Assembly (NCBI RefSeq): GCF_014197615.1
Contig: NZ_JACIFY010000002.1
Coordinates: 363,554-427,553 of the forward strand
Direction: 5' to 3'
From: Rhizobium esperanzae
GTDB lineage: Bacteria > Pseudomonadota > Alphaproteobacteria > Rhizobiales > Rhizobiaceae
DNA length: 64,000 nucleotides
In this document: positions 44,981 through 53,636 of the stretch, in pieces
Layout: the number at the start of each line of letters is the position of its first letter
How positions within the stretch are numbered: the stretch's first letter is position 1
The notes under the pieces: generated by a model
Told to the model about the DNA's origin: nothing
The model's input: only the letters and a program-made list of their open reading frames with translations
The model's database searches: none
Translations under genes and position numbers: made by a program

Positions 44981-45481
44981 GTGACCAGTGTTTCATCTCT
45001 CGGCAGCACATTAACCCAATACCAGTCTCCGCTTTCAAGTCTCGACAAAAATGGCGACGGCGTGATTTCGGCGGACGAACTCGCCGCCGCTTCCCAATCC
45101 TCGACAGCGAGCAAGACCTCGACCGGCGACAGCGACGACAAGAGCAGCGATATCGTCAAGAAGATCACCGCCGACATCCTCTCGCTGATGTTGTCCATGC
45201 AGAAAACCGACGGCAGCGACGATCAAAGCGACGGCAGCGATCAGAGCGACGACTCTTCCAAGGGCGTCTTCGCCTCGATGGATACGAACGGCGACGGCAA
45301 ATTGACCGAGTCCGAATTCCTCGCCGCCGATACGAGCAGCATCAAAACGTCAGGCGACAGCGATCCGCTGCTCACCAAGGTGTTGGGCGACATGCAGACA
45401 GCCCTTCAGGCCTACAACAATACCTACGGCTCATCAGCCGCGGCGACCGATACGGCAACCGACGATGTGAGCGCGGCCTAA
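44981..45481 (+). CDS. EF-hand calcium-binding protein, Ser/Asp-rich
   Basis: A 166-residue protein with two canonical EF-hand loops: DKNGDGVISADEL (about residues 22-34) and DTNGDGKLTESEF (about 101-113), each with the full set of acidic ligands. Between them a Ser/Asp-rich stretch (GDSDDKSSD, and DGSDDQSDGSDQSDDSS) flanks a hydrophobic helix DILSLMLSM. No signal peptide is visible, and the N-terminus VTSVSSLGSTLTQYQSP resembles rhizobial proteins exported by other routes; this is speculation. The GTG at 44981 has an excellent GGAGG five bases upstream and is a better start than the ATG at 44966. A GAGGCTCC/GGAGCCTC hairpin follows at 45493-45514. Confidence 0.82.
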   Translation: MTSVSSLGSTLTQYQSPLSSLDKNGDGVISADELAAASQSSTASKTSTGDSDDKSSDIVKKITADILSLMLSMQKTDGSDDQSDGSDQSDDSSKGVFASMDTNGDGKLTESEFLAADTSSIKTSGDSDPLLTKVLGDMQTALQAYNNTYGSSAAATDTATDDVSAA

Positions 45482-45797
45482 CCGGCCGAGATGAGGCTCC
45501 GCCGGGGGAGCCTCGATCCCATCGATACCGCGAAAAGCGCCTTGTCAGGCAGCCGACTGTGGCGGCAGTCGCCGGCTTGCCGCTGCCTGCGATCCCTCAC
45601 CATACGAACATTGCCCTCCATTCCGACACGAGAGCAGCCTCAAAATCACCCAATGGTTGCATTAGGATGTGCTTTTTCAGCCGTTTGCTACCGCCAGTAC
45701 CAGAATTAGCACTTGCATGTGCGCGTCCGGAAATTCACTAGTTGATGCGCTCAATGTGCTTGGCGTCTCACTGAAATAAGCGAAGGGATTGGCCTTG
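45482..45797. other. Gene-free interval with one hairpin
   Basis: About 316 bases between the EF-hand gene and pncA. GAGGCTCC/GGAGCCTC at 45493-45514 forms an 8-bp hairpin without a T-run and may end the EF-hand transcript. I see no other supported feature. Confidence 0.5.
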
Positions 45798-46424
45798 ATG
45801 AAAGCGCTGCTGCTCGTCGACATTCAGAACGGCTTCTGCCCGGGCGGCAATCTGCCGGTGCCGGATGGCGACAAAGTGGTCCCCATCGCAAACAGCCTGA
45901 TCGACAGCGGCAAATACGACCTGATCGTCGCCTCGCAGGACTGGCATCCGCCGGGCCATGGCAGCTTCGCTTCCGCCCACCAGGGCGCTGCTCCCTTCGA
46001 GATGGGCGAACTCGCCGGCAAACCGCAGATGATGTGGCCGGACCACTGTATCCAGGGCACGCTCGATGCAGAACTGCATCCCGCGCTCAAATCGGCAGAG
46101 ATCGACCTGATCCAGCAGAAGGGCGAAGATCCCCGGATCGACAGCTATTCGGCCTTCCGCGACAATGACCGGGATGCCTCCACCGGCCTTTCTGACTTCC
46201 TCGAGGATCAGGGCATCACCGATCTCGACGTCTGCGGTCTCGCGACCGATTACTGCGTCAAGTTCTCTGCGCTCGACGCGCTGGAAATGATGCCCCATGT
46301 GCGCGTCCGCTTCATCCAGGATGCCAGCCGCGGCATCTCGCCCGAAGGTGTTGCCGCCGCGATCGAGGAGATGCGCGCCCATGGCATCGCAGTGATCGAC
46401 AGCATGGACGTGTTGCGGGAATAG
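45798..46424 (+). CDS. pncA: Nicotinamidase
   Basis: Hydrolyses nicotinamide to nicotinate and ammonia in NAD salvage. The 208-residue cysteine hydrolase carries the catalytic Asp in LLVDIQNGFCPGG, the metal-binding SQDWHPPGHGSF (D and two H), the lysine-region HPALKSAEIDLIQQKG, and the nucleophile cysteine in GLATDYCVKFSALDA. The C-terminus has FIQDASRGIS. The ATG at 45798 gives the standard MKALLLVDIQNGF start; GAAGGG lies about 10 bases upstream. It stands alone, convergent with the following membrane protein gene. Confidence 0.94.
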   Translation: MKALLLVDIQNGFCPGGNLPVPDGDKVVPIANSLIDSGKYDLIVASQDWHPPGHGSFASAHQGAAPFEMGELAGKPQMMWPDHCIQGTLDAELHPALKSAEIDLIQQKGEDPRIDSYSAFRDNDRDASTGLSDFLEDQGITDLDVCGLATDYCVKFSALDALEMMPHVRVRFIQDASRGISPEGVAAAIEEMRAHGIAVIDSMDVLRE

Positions 46425-46441
46425 GCTGCTGACAAGCGGTC

Positions 46442-48040
46442 TTATTTCAGCACGTAGACATCGTACGTCTCATCGCTCCCGACAACAGGACCCAAGCGCT
46501 TGACCAGGGTCGTCGCACCTTGGAAAGCCAAAATGTCTTCCGGCGTCAGGGACAGTTGCCAGACATAGCTTTCATGTACTGCGACGGGCGCGGTAACCCG
46601 ATCAAGCCGCTGCGAAAGAAGAATAACGACGGGCACGTGCTCACTTTGCTGCAATCGATGTGCAGCCTGCAGAACATCGGCCAGGCTGAGCGAAAGCCGC
46701 GCATTGCGGGTATATCGCACGATGGCGCCGAACCGCTCCTCCCGCATCAGATAAGTGCGATTGGAAATATAATAAGGCAAGGCTTCCACGAGATAGTCGG
46801 GATCGGCCATGATGATCGCATCCTTGAGATCGGGGCGCGATTGAATGAACGCACCGAAATCCTTGCTTCGGCTCAAGGGAATTTCGGCGACGAAGGCCCG
46901 ATTGAATTTCTCGAGACCGGACACAACCTGTAGCGCCAACAATATCAGGAAGCATAGACGCCCCAACTTTACGATGCCGCCAGCATTCGTCACGCCGGTA
47001 ACGCCCGCCTTTTCGCGCTGGACGTGTGCAGTGGCGGTGATCGCGATCATGAAAACCAGCCAGAGCGCCTGATGTCTGTATCCGCCGGGATAAACCAGCG
47101 TAAAAAGCAGCGAAAGCCCTAAAAGAACCAGTGCCGCTGCGATCATCGCCGGCGGCCGGTTCGCCAGCGCCAACAGACTGCCGTAGACAAGCACGGACAT
47201 CAACGTCGCGAAAATACCGTAAGCCAACGGATACGCCACGATCAGTCCAAGGATACTGTCGGGATAGAACCCCATAAAATGCGAACTGGGCGCGGCAAGA
47301 GCACCAAGGGCAAGCAAAGCGAAACTCTTGCCGGCGAGATCGTTCTGCCCCGTATCGTTGAAGGTCGGATAGACCGTCAGGAAACATAGAACAATTCCAA
47401 CCGCGGCGATGGCAGCGGCCGTTGCCAAGGCCCGATATCCCGTCACGGAAGACTTTGGTCGCGCCAGAATCAAATCGAAAAACCAATAGGCAAGGAAACC
47501 ACCGACGAGGACGACCGAATGGACGTTGGTGTTTGCCAGCAGGGCAAACAACAGACCGAGCAATAACCCGTGGCGTGTCGCTTTCTCCCAACTCAGCACG
47601 ATGAGGAACACGACAAGCATGCTGATGCCATAATTTCGCGACATCGCGGCATAGTCGAAAATCGAAAAACTGCTGCACAACGACAGCAACATGATGGAAG
47701 GCGGCAGTTTCAGCCTGAAAACAAGAAGATAAGCCGCAGCCGCCGCAATCGTCAGCGCGAGGATCTTCAGGACGACAGGTGAGCCGACCACGACATAGCC
47801 GGCGCGCAGCAGGATATACCAGAGAGCAGGATGACCCTCGCCATGCATCTGGCGAAGCATATCGATGAAATTGTCCCCCTGAAGGGCGAGTGACAATGCA
47901 CGAACCTCGTCACGCCAGACCGTTTCGGACCAGCAAAGCGCGGACGCCACCGCAAGCCAGGCCATAAAGATCAGCGCCTTGCCGAACTTGGCGGATCGAG
48001 ATTCACCGATAGTAGACACAATCAAGGCCAAGCAGCGCAC
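46442..48040 (-). CDS. Multi-spanning membrane protein, GT-C glycosyltransferase-like
   Basis: A 532-residue membrane protein with about ten to eleven hydrophobic segments and a soluble C-terminal domain of roughly 130 residues. The first loop after helix 1 contains WRDEVRALSLALQGDNF, then MHGEGHPALWYILLRAGY. An acidic WRDE motif in the first periplasmic loop followed by HP-LWY is typical of the PMT/ArnT GT-C fold, which transfers sugars from polyprenyl-phosphate donors. I infer this class, not a substrate. GC content looks slightly lower than that of neighbours. The start is uncertain: GTG 48040 or GTG 48019. No polysaccharide genes adjoin it. Confidence 0.72.
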   Translation of the reverse strand: MRCLALIVSTIGESRSAKFGKALIFMAWLAVASALCWSETVWRDEVRALSLALQGDNFIDMLRQMHGEGHPALWYILLRAGYVVVGSPVVLKILALTIAAAAAYLLVFRLKLPPSIMLLSLCSSFSIFDYAAMSRNYGISMLVVFLIVLSWEKATRHGLLLGLLFALLANTNVHSVVLVGGFLAYWFFDLILARPKSSVTGYRALATAAAIAAVGIVLCFLTVYPTFNDTGQNDLAGKSFALLALGALAAPSSHFMGFYPDSILGLIVAYPLAYGIFATLMSVLVYGSLLALANRPPAMIAAALVLLGLSLLFTLVYPGGYRHQALWLVFMIAITATAHVQREKAGVTGVTNAGGIVKLGRLCFLILLALQVVSGLEKFNRAFVAEIPLSRSKDFGAFIQSRPDLKDAIIMADPDYLVEALPYYISNRTYLMREERFGAIVRYTRNARLSLSLADVLQAAHRLQQSEHVPVVILLSQRLDRVTAPVAVHESYVWQLSLTPEDILAFQGATTLVKRLGPVVGSDETYDVYVLK

Positions 48041-48122
48041 ACCCCAGTGACGAAAGCATGACGACCGTATCGGCGCGGAAATAATTTGGCGTTAAATGCA
48101 GGCCCGAGTTGATTTTAGGGAG

Positions 48123-48368
48123 CTAGATTTTCTTCTCCCTCTCAAGAAGATCGATATCCTCGGCGACGTCTTCCATCCTCGCCAACAAGGCGGCTTGGGC
48201 ATCCCTTAAGCCTCGATTGTAGAAGTGCGGCCCGATCTCCTCGGTGAAAAAATCGAGCAGGAATTCGGACGGCAATGCGCCGATGGGATCGAGTTCCCGG
48301 TCGAAATAAGCGCGGATGCGCGAAACGAGCTCAGCCTTTTCTTCTTTGGAAAATTCGATCTTCTTCAT
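48123..48368 (-). CDS. DUF2164-family small protein
   Basis: An 81-residue protein matching the DUF2164 family: MKKIEFSKEEKAELVSRIRAY, then ELDPIGALPSEFLLDFFTEEIG and HFYNRGLRDAQ, which form the conserved core. Function is unknown. It is acidic and helical, ending in a charged EREKKI tail. It is transcribed alone, divergent from azlC, with 132 bases between them that contain no further gene. Confidence 0.88.
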   Translation of the reverse strand: MKKIEFSKEEKAELVSRIRAYFDRELDPIGALPSEFLLDFFTEEIGPHFYNRGLRDAQAALLARMEDVAEDIDLLEREKKI

Positions 48369-48500
48369 GCGTGCCTCTTTGCCGGATGCGATCAGGACGT
48401 TGATGCTTCAGCGAAATCGATTGGTCAATCAACGAAATTCAATTGCCGCCGCGGGCCTTAGATCATAAGGAAAACCTGAATTTCCAACAGGATCACCCAC

Positions 48501-49226
48501 ATGAATCGCGCCGACTTTGTTGAAGGTTTGCGGGGCGGCTCAGCCGTTGCGCTGGCATCGGCGCCCTTTGGGGCGCTGTTCGGGGCGCTGGCGGTCGAAA
48601 ACGGCATGTCGCTCGCAGAAGCCGCCTTCATGAGCGCCACCGTCTATGCCGGGGCCAGCCAGATGGTCGGCATCGAGCTCTTCGGCCACAATGTTCATGC
48701 CTGGCTGATCGTGCTATCGATCCTCGCCGTCAATTTCCGTCATGTGCTCTATTCGGCGGCCTTGGCGCGCTACATCGGCCATTTCACGCCGCTGCAGAAG
48801 TTCTTCACCTTCTTCCTGCTCGTCGATCCGCAATTTGCCGAAGCGGCGAAGCGCAGCGAAAGCGGCCGGCCGTTGACCTTTGCCTGGTATTTCGGCTTCG
48901 GCATCATCATCTACATTCCCTGGATTCTCATCAGCATCGCCGGCGGCATGCTCGGCAAATTCATCGGCGACCCCAGGGCGATTGGTCTCGATATCCTGCT
49001 GCCGGCCTACTTCCTCGGCATCGTCCTCGGCTTCCGTAAGCGCGACAATTTCCTGCCGGTGGCGCTCGTCAGTGCCGTGGCATCCGTGCTCGCCTATCGC
49101 TATGTCGGCTCGCCCTGGCATGTCAGCCTGGGGGCTGCTGCCGGCATCGTGCTCGCCGCCCTGCTGCCGCCGAAAGAGCTGGATCTCGAAGCCGACGCCC
49201 TTCAATCCGAGATGCACGAGGTCTGA
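48501..49226 (+). CDS. azlC: AzlC-family branched-chain amino acid exporter subunit
   Basis: A 241-residue inner-membrane protein, the large subunit of the AzlCD (YgaZH-type) exporter of branched-chain amino acids and analogues. The signature is GGSAVALASAPFGALFGALA followed by LSATVYAGASQM-like sequence (here AAFMSATVYAGASQMVGIEL) and NFRHVLYSAALARYI. Seven hydrophobic segments are apparent. It is followed after three bases by azlD, so both are one transcript. Export of Val/Leu/Ile complements the attenuated synthesis genes at the left edge of this window, but they are not linked. Confidence 0.92.
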   Translation: MNRADFVEGLRGGSAVALASAPFGALFGALAVENGMSLAEAAFMSATVYAGASQMVGIELFGHNVHAWLIVLSILAVNFRHVLYSAALARYIGHFTPLQKFFTFFLLVDPQFAEAAKRSESGRPLTFAWYFGFGIIIYIPWILISIAGGMLGKFIGDPRAIGLDILLPAYFLGIVLGFRKRDNFLPVALVSAVASVLAYRYVGSPWHVSLGAAAGIVLAALLPPKELDLEADALQSEMHEV

Positions 49227-49229
49227 GCC

Positions 49230-49538
49230 ATGGAATTCGATCTTCACATGGCGCTCGTCATCCTCGCCGCAGCGGTCGCCACCTTCGCCACCCGCATCGG
49301 CGGCTATATCCTCATCACCAGAATGAAGAACATTCCGCCGCGCATGGAAGCGGCGCTGAACGCCGTGCCGGCCGCCGTGCTGACGACGCTGGTCGCACCC
49401 GCCGTCTTCATCGGCGGGTGGGAATCGAAGCTGGCGCTGATCGTCGCTCTCTTCGTCGGTCTGCGCTTCAGTCATACATGGATGCTGGTTGCCGCTTGGA
49501 TCGTCGTGATGATCTGGCGCCATGCCGGCGGCTTCTGA
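49230..49538 (+). CDS. azlD: AzlD-family branched-chain amino acid exporter subunit
   Basis: A 102-residue inner-membrane protein, the small partner of AzlC. It contains four hydrophobic segments and the family pattern ATFATRIGGYILITRMKNIPP, with RMEAALNAVPAAVLTTLVAP and GLRFSHTWMLVAAWIVV. Length is normal for AzlD. The start codon is three bases past the azlC stop, indicating translational coupling. It converges with the aminopeptidase gene 12 bases later. Confidence 0.9.
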   Translation: MEFDLHMALVILAAAVATFATRIGGYILITRMKNIPPRMEAALNAVPAAVLTTLVAPAVFIGGWESKLALIVALFVGLRFSHTWMLVAAWIVVMIWRHAGGF

Positions 49539-49550
49539 GCCAGTATTCTC

Positions 49551-51386
49551 CTAATACTCCAGCGGCAGCGTGGCGTTTTCGAGCCATGCCCTGACATCGC
49601 GATCGTGGATCAGCGGCATCAGCGCCTCGCATGTGCGGCGATGATAGTCGTTGAACCAGTGCAGTTCGTCATGGGTCAGAAGCTCCGGAATGACGAGACT
49701 GCGGTCGATCGGGCAGAAGGTCAGCGTCTCGAAACCGAGCATCGGCGCATCGCCGCCATCGATCTCCTCGGCCCCGCGCACATAGACCAGGTTCTCGATG
49801 CGGATGCCGAAGCTGCCGGGCCGATAATAACCCGGCTCGTTCGAAAGAATCATGCCGGGCAGCAGTTCCTGCGTCGAAAGCCTGGAAATGCGCTGCGGCC
49901 CCTCATGCACCGAGAGATAGGAACCGACGCCATGGCCCGTGCCATGAGCGAAATCGGCGCCGGCCCGCCACAGAGCGATGCGCGCCAGCGGATCGAGATC
50001 GCAGCCGCGCGTGCCCTTCGGGAAACGCGCCGTGCTGATCTCTATCATCCCCTTCAGCACCAGTGTGAAGAAGCGCCGATGCTCTTCCGAAACAGCGCCG
50101 ATGCCGACGGTGCGGGTGATGTCGGTCGTGCCGTTGATATATTGCGCGCCGGAATCGATCAGGAAGAGTTCGCCTGCCTCGATATTCCGATTGGTCTCAG
50201 TCGTCACCCGGTAATGCATGATCGCGGCATGTTCGCCTGCGCCCGAAATCGTGTCGAAGGAAATATCCTTCAGCGGGTTCTGCATGCTCTGACCGACGCG
50301 GGCCCGCGTCGCTTCGAGATGTTCGGCGGCGGCGATTTCGCTCACCGTGCCGGGCTTCGTCTGGGACAGCCAATAGAGGAATTCCACCATCGCCGCCCCG
50401 TCCTGCAGGTGCGCGGCCGCCGAGCCGTTGATCTCGACGTCGTTTTTCACCGCGCGCGGCAGCTTGGCGGGGTCGGCGCCTTCCACCACCTCGCCGCCGG
50501 CCTTGCGGATGATTTCGCCAAGCGCATAGGAGGCGATATCGGGATCGATCAATATGCGGCCGCCGTCCCTGGAAACGGCAGAAAGCCTCTCCTCGAGCGC
50601 CGAGGGCGGCAGTTGCGTAGAGATCTGCCCGAGATAGGCTTCGGGCTCGATGCCGGTCTTGCGCTTGTCGAGGAAAAGCTCGGCCCGCCCGTCGGCATGG
50701 ATGATGGCGCGCGCCAACGGATGCGGCGTGTGCGGCACATCGGCGCCGCGGATATTGAAGGTCCAGGCGACAGAGGAGGGATCGGCGATCAGCACTGCAG
50801 AAAGGTTCTTCTTCGAGAGATCGGCTGCGATCGTCGCGATCTTGTCGCTCGCCAGCACGCCTGCCTGGGCGACGTTCTGGATGCCGACGGCGCCGAGCGG
50901 CTCGGCCGGCCGGTCGCTCCAGAGCCTGTCGAGCGGGTTGTGCGGCAGGAAGACCAGCGTGCCGCCAATCTGCGAAAGCGCCCTTTCCAGACGACGCACC
51001 TCGGCACCTGAATGCAGCCAGGGATCGATGCCGAGCCGCAGGCCCTTGGCTCCGTTGGCGCCCAGCCAGAGATGCGGCGGCTCGTTGACGAGATCGCCGC
51101 CCGTAAAGACCGAACCGTCGACCTGTTCGGCAAGCTGCGTCACATAGCGCCCGTCGACGAAGACGATTGCTTGCGTGCGCAGAACCAGCGCAATGCCGGC
51201 CGAACCGGTGAAGCCCGTCAGCCATGCCAGGCGTTCCGAACATGCCGGAACATATTCGCCATTGAACTCATCGGCGCGCGGCACAAGGAAGGCGTCGATG
51301 CCGAGCGAATCGAAAGCAGCGCGCAGCGCCGATACGCGATCCCTGCCGAAATGCGGCGTGGAAGTGACCTCGAAAGACTGGAACAT
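49551..51386 (-). CDS. Xaa-Pro aminopeptidase (M24B family)
   Basis: A 611-residue metallopeptidase that removes N-terminal residues before proline. It has the three-domain form of the larger APP1-like enzymes: two creatinase-like N-terminal domains (about 1-310), then the pita-bread catalytic domain. Dinuclear metal ligands are recognisable in LIDSGAQYINGTTDITRTV (two Asp), GTGHGVGSYLSVHEGP (His), LSNEPGYYRPG (Glu) and RIENLVYV (Glu). The C-terminal segment ends WLENATLPLEY. Bacterial genes of this length are common in alphaproteobacteria and usually cytoplasmic; no signal peptide is visible. It is monocistronic. Confidence 0.94.
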   Translation of the reverse strand: MFQSFEVTSTPHFGRDRVSALRAAFDSLGIDAFLVPRADEFNGEYVPACSERLAWLTGFTGSAGIALVLRTQAIVFVDGRYVTQLAEQVDGSVFTGGDLVNEPPHLWLGANGAKGLRLGIDPWLHSGAEVRRLERALSQIGGTLVFLPHNPLDRLWSDRPAEPLGAVGIQNVAQAGVLASDKIATIAADLSKKNLSAVLIADPSSVAWTFNIRGADVPHTPHPLARAIIHADGRAELFLDKRKTGIEPEAYLGQISTQLPPSALEERLSAVSRDGGRILIDPDIASYALGEIIRKAGGEVVEGADPAKLPRAVKNDVEINGSAAAHLQDGAAMVEFLYWLSQTKPGTVSEIAAAEHLEATRARVGQSMQNPLKDISFDTISGAGEHAAIMHYRVTTETNRNIEAGELFLIDSGAQYINGTTDITRTVGIGAVSEEHRRFFTLVLKGMIEISTARFPKGTRGCDLDPLARIALWRAGADFAHGTGHGVGSYLSVHEGPQRISRLSTQELLPGMILSNEPGYYRPGSFGIRIENLVYVRGAEEIDGGDAPMLGFETLTFCPIDRSLVIPELLTHDELHWFNDYHRRTCEALMPLIHDRDVRAWLENATLPLEY

Positions 51387-51510
51387 GCTGGAAAACCCGA
51401 ATGGTTGAGACGAATCCGGTTAATGGGATGCCGGCCATGTTATCGAAATTTCAACCGATGGGGAGAAAAAGCGACGAAACGAGTCGAAACCCCTTGGCCC
51501 CCTCAACATT

Positions 51511-51539
51511 TTGACAGAACTGTGACGCCAAAAGTTAAT
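51511..51539 (+). promoter_or_regulatory. Promoter upstream of the 57-residue protein
   Basis: TTGACA (51511-51516) and GTTAAT (51534-51539) are exactly 17 bases apart, giving a start near 51546 and a 5' leader of about 120 bases before the small gene at 51666. Confidence 0.6.
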
Positions 51540-51665
51540 TTGGCACGCTTTATGCATTAGCCGCATGGCTCCCATGAGCGAAACCCTCTGCCTCCGCATT
51601 TCAGAATAGCTATATAGACGCCATCGAACGGTTCGCGATGAACCGGCAACAAAGGAATTTTTGAA

Positions 51666-51839
51666 ATGACCGCCTCTCTCTCGCGCTTCGCATATGGCAG
51701 CCCGGTGCAGGCTGGCGAACGCCAGACCGTACGTCACGTGATCGGCGCCCGCCGCCCGCAGAATGAGGACAGCCTCAAGCTGCTCGGCGCCGGACAGCGC
51801 GCCGCACGCCACAAGGGCGTCCCCAGCTACGCGTTCTAA
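51666..51839 (+). CDS. 57-residue basic protein, unrecognised
   Basis: A small reading frame encoding 57 residues (begins MTASLSRFAYGSPVQAGER, ends GVPSYAF). It has 14 Arg/Lys/His residues, no membrane segment and no family that I recognise. Support comes from signals around it: AAAGGAA 8 bases before the ATG, a consensus promoter 120 bases upstream, and two hairpin terminators directly after it. Codon use is rhizobial (GGC, CGC, CTC, CAG). It lies alone between pepP and prmA. A structured sRNA with an accidental frame is the alternative. Confidence 0.6.
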   Translation: MTASLSRFAYGSPVQAGERQTVRHVIGARRPQNEDSLKLLGAGQRAARHKGVPSYAF

Positions 51840-51847
51840 GCCTGAAA

Positions 51848-51877
51848 GCCGGTCCGTTTCCTCCCTCCCGGACCGGC
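51848..51877 (+). terminator. First hairpin after the small gene
   Basis: GCCGGTCCG and CGGACCGGC form a perfect 9-bp stem with a 12-base pyrimidine loop, eight bases after the stop codon; the T-run is weak. Confidence 0.65.
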
Positions 51878-51953
51878 CTATTGGAATGCAGTAGAGCCCG
51901 CTTGAGCCTCCTCCCCTTGAGCTCGCGGGCATTGACCGGATAGACCGGTCCAA

Positions 51954-51982
51954 GGCGGTGCCATCGGCGCCGCCTTTTTGTT
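51954..51982 (+). terminator. Second terminator after the small gene
   Basis: GGCGGTGCC and GGCGCCGCC form a 9-bp stem (one wobble pair) with a three-base loop followed by TTTTTGTTTTT, a strong intrinsic terminator. Confidence 0.85.
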
Positions 51983-52080
51983 TTTGGAAGTGTCGGAACG
52001 ACTGAGGTCTGCTGCTCTCCCTCTTCTCCTGCTGGGGCGAAGAGGGAGCGAGCCGGACCATCAACCGACTCTCTCCTTCG

Positions 52081-52959
52081 TCAAGGCCGATCCAGATGGA
52101 TCGTCACCCAGCCATTCCGCCAGATCGTCCTGACATGACGGAGCTTCGCGCCGCTATAGGCGGCAATCACCTTCCAGCGCTGCGCGGCGAGAATGCCCGA
52201 AAGGATCACCGATCCGCCGGGTGCCAGATGCATCGCAAGCTTCGGCGCCATCTTAATCAGCGGGCGGGCGAGAATATTGGCGATGATGAGATCGAAAGGA
52301 CCGTGTTCGGAAAAGGCCGTCGAATGGAAACCCGGCGCGGTTCGAGTGACGATACCCGAGGCGATGCCGTTGCGGCGCACGTTTTCGGCGGCGACTTTGG
52401 TTGCGATCGGATCGATGTCGGTGGCAAGCACCGGAATGTTCTTAAGCTTACGCACCGCAATCGCCAGCACACCGCTGCCGGTGCCGAGATCGAGCGCATT
52501 GCGGACCGGGCGTGAACGCACGACGGCGTCGATCACCTCGAGGCAGCCTGCCGTCGTTCCGTGATGGCCGGTGCCGAAGGCCTGGCCGGCATCGATCTCG
52601 ATGGCGATATCACCGGGGCGGACTTTGTCGCGGTCATGCGAGCCATGCACCAGAAAGCGCCCTGCCCTGACGGGCTTCAGCCCCTCCAGCGATTTCACCA
52701 CCCAGTCGACATCGGGAATGACTTCCCGCTGCAACCGGGCATCAGGAAAGGCGCTCTTGAGAGCGGCCTCGACGCGGGAGCGCACATCGGCCTCGTCCTC
52801 GGTCATCATATAGATCGAGGCTTCCCAAATATCTTTCTTCTCATCAATTTCGGTGGTGCCGATGGCAAAGTCTTCTTCGCCGAAGACTTCGCTCAGAAGG
52901 TCGAGAATCTCTTCGGCCTTGCTTTCGGTCGTCGTCACGTAAAGGCGGATTTCACTCAC
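52081..52959 (-). CDS. prmA: Ribosomal protein L11 methyltransferase
   Basis: Trimethylates lysines and the N-terminus of ribosomal protein L11. The 292-residue protein has an N-terminal substrate-binding domain (about 1-110) and a C-terminal class I SAM domain. The latter contains IDAGQAFGTGHHGTTAGCLE, the SAM loop ALDLGTGSGVLAIAV, the acidic ATDIDPIATKVAAENVRRNG, and the catalytic-type motif IIANILARPLIKMAP. All are typical of PrmA. It stands alone; neighbours are the Sco gene upstream on the same strand and convergent small-gene terminators. Confidence 0.95.
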   Translation of the reverse strand: MSEIRLYVTTTESKAEEILDLLSEVFGEEDFAIGTTEIDEKKDIWEASIYMMTEDEADVRSRVEAALKSAFPDARLQREVIPDVDWVVKSLEGLKPVRAGRFLVHGSHDRDKVRPGDIAIEIDAGQAFGTGHHGTTAGCLEVIDAVVRSRPVRNALDLGTGSGVLAIAVRKLKNIPVLATDIDPIATKVAAENVRRNGIASGIVTRTAPGFHSTAFSEHGPFDLIIANILARPLIKMAPKLAMHLAPGGSVILSGILAAQRWKVIAAYSGAKLRHVRTIWRNGWVTIHLDRP

Positions 52960-53027
52960 GATAGGCGGTCTTTCCCGTTGCCGTTGCCCGCCACCGATCG
53001 AGCCAACGCCCTGTCATGCGCAAGCCG

Positions 53028-53636
53028 TCATCCCTTGTTGACGAGATTCTCCAGCTTCTTTACCGCCGTGTCCGGGTTTTCGCCATAGGCGATCGTTCCG
53101 GAAAACCGGCCGGCCGAATCGAGCAGAAACACCGAGGCGGTATGATCCATCGTATAATCCCCGTTCGGATCCTTCTCGTCGACCGGCACTTTCTTGGCGT
53201 AGACGCGGAACCCCTTGATCACCTCGGCGATCTTATCGGGCGGCCCGGAAATGCCGGTGATGCGCTTGGAAACATTGGAGACATATTCGTTCATGATCTC
53301 GGGCGTGTCGCGCTCGGGATCGACGGTCACGAAATAGGCCTGCAGCTTGTCACCCTTGGGATCGACCTTCTCCATCCAGCCGTTCAACTCGAAAAGCGTC
53401 GTCGGGCAGACTTCCGGGCAATGGGTGAAGCCGAAGAACAGTGCCGTCGGCTTGCCGCGCAGCGCCTCTTCGGTGATCGGCTGTCCGCTCTGGGAAACCA
53501 GGGTGAAGGGTACGCCGAAGGGCGGTTCCGCCACGACGTCCCCGGACTTAGTGGGGAAGAACTCAATCGCGCCGAGAATGCCGGCAAGTATCAGGACACC
53601 GACCCAGACGGCGATGCGGAATGTCTTCATTGGCAT
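53028..53636 (-). CDS. Sco1/SenC-family copper-binding thioredoxin-fold protein
   Basis: A 202-residue membrane-anchored periplasmic protein that helps deliver copper to cytochrome oxidase CuA. One N-terminal transmembrane helix (about residues 8-27) is followed by the Sco fold. The copper ligands are the CxxxC pair in FFGFTHCPEVCPTTLFEL and the distal histidine in YTMDHTASVFLLD. The redox-strand AYFVTVDPERDTPEIM is also diagnostic. The ATG at 53636 is taken; the ATG at 53630 (MKTFRIAV) is equally possible and overlaps the stop codon of a putative upstream frame. Confidence 0.93.
   Translation of the reverse strand: MPMKTFRIAVWVGVLILAGILGAIEFFPTKSGDVVAEPPFGVPFTLVSQSGQPITEEALRGKPTALFFGFTHCPEVCPTTLFELNGWMEKVDPKGDKLQAYFVTVDPERDTPEIMNEYVSNVSKRITGISGPPDKIAEVIKGFRVYAKKVPVDEKDPNGDYTMDHTASVFLLDSAGRFSGTIAYGENPDTAVKKLENLVNKG

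Noticed and set aside
51420-52064. Minus-strand frame of 214 codons between pepP and prmA
   Set aside because: It runs antisense through the promoter, small gene and terminators at 51511-51982, lacks a ribosome site and matches no family.
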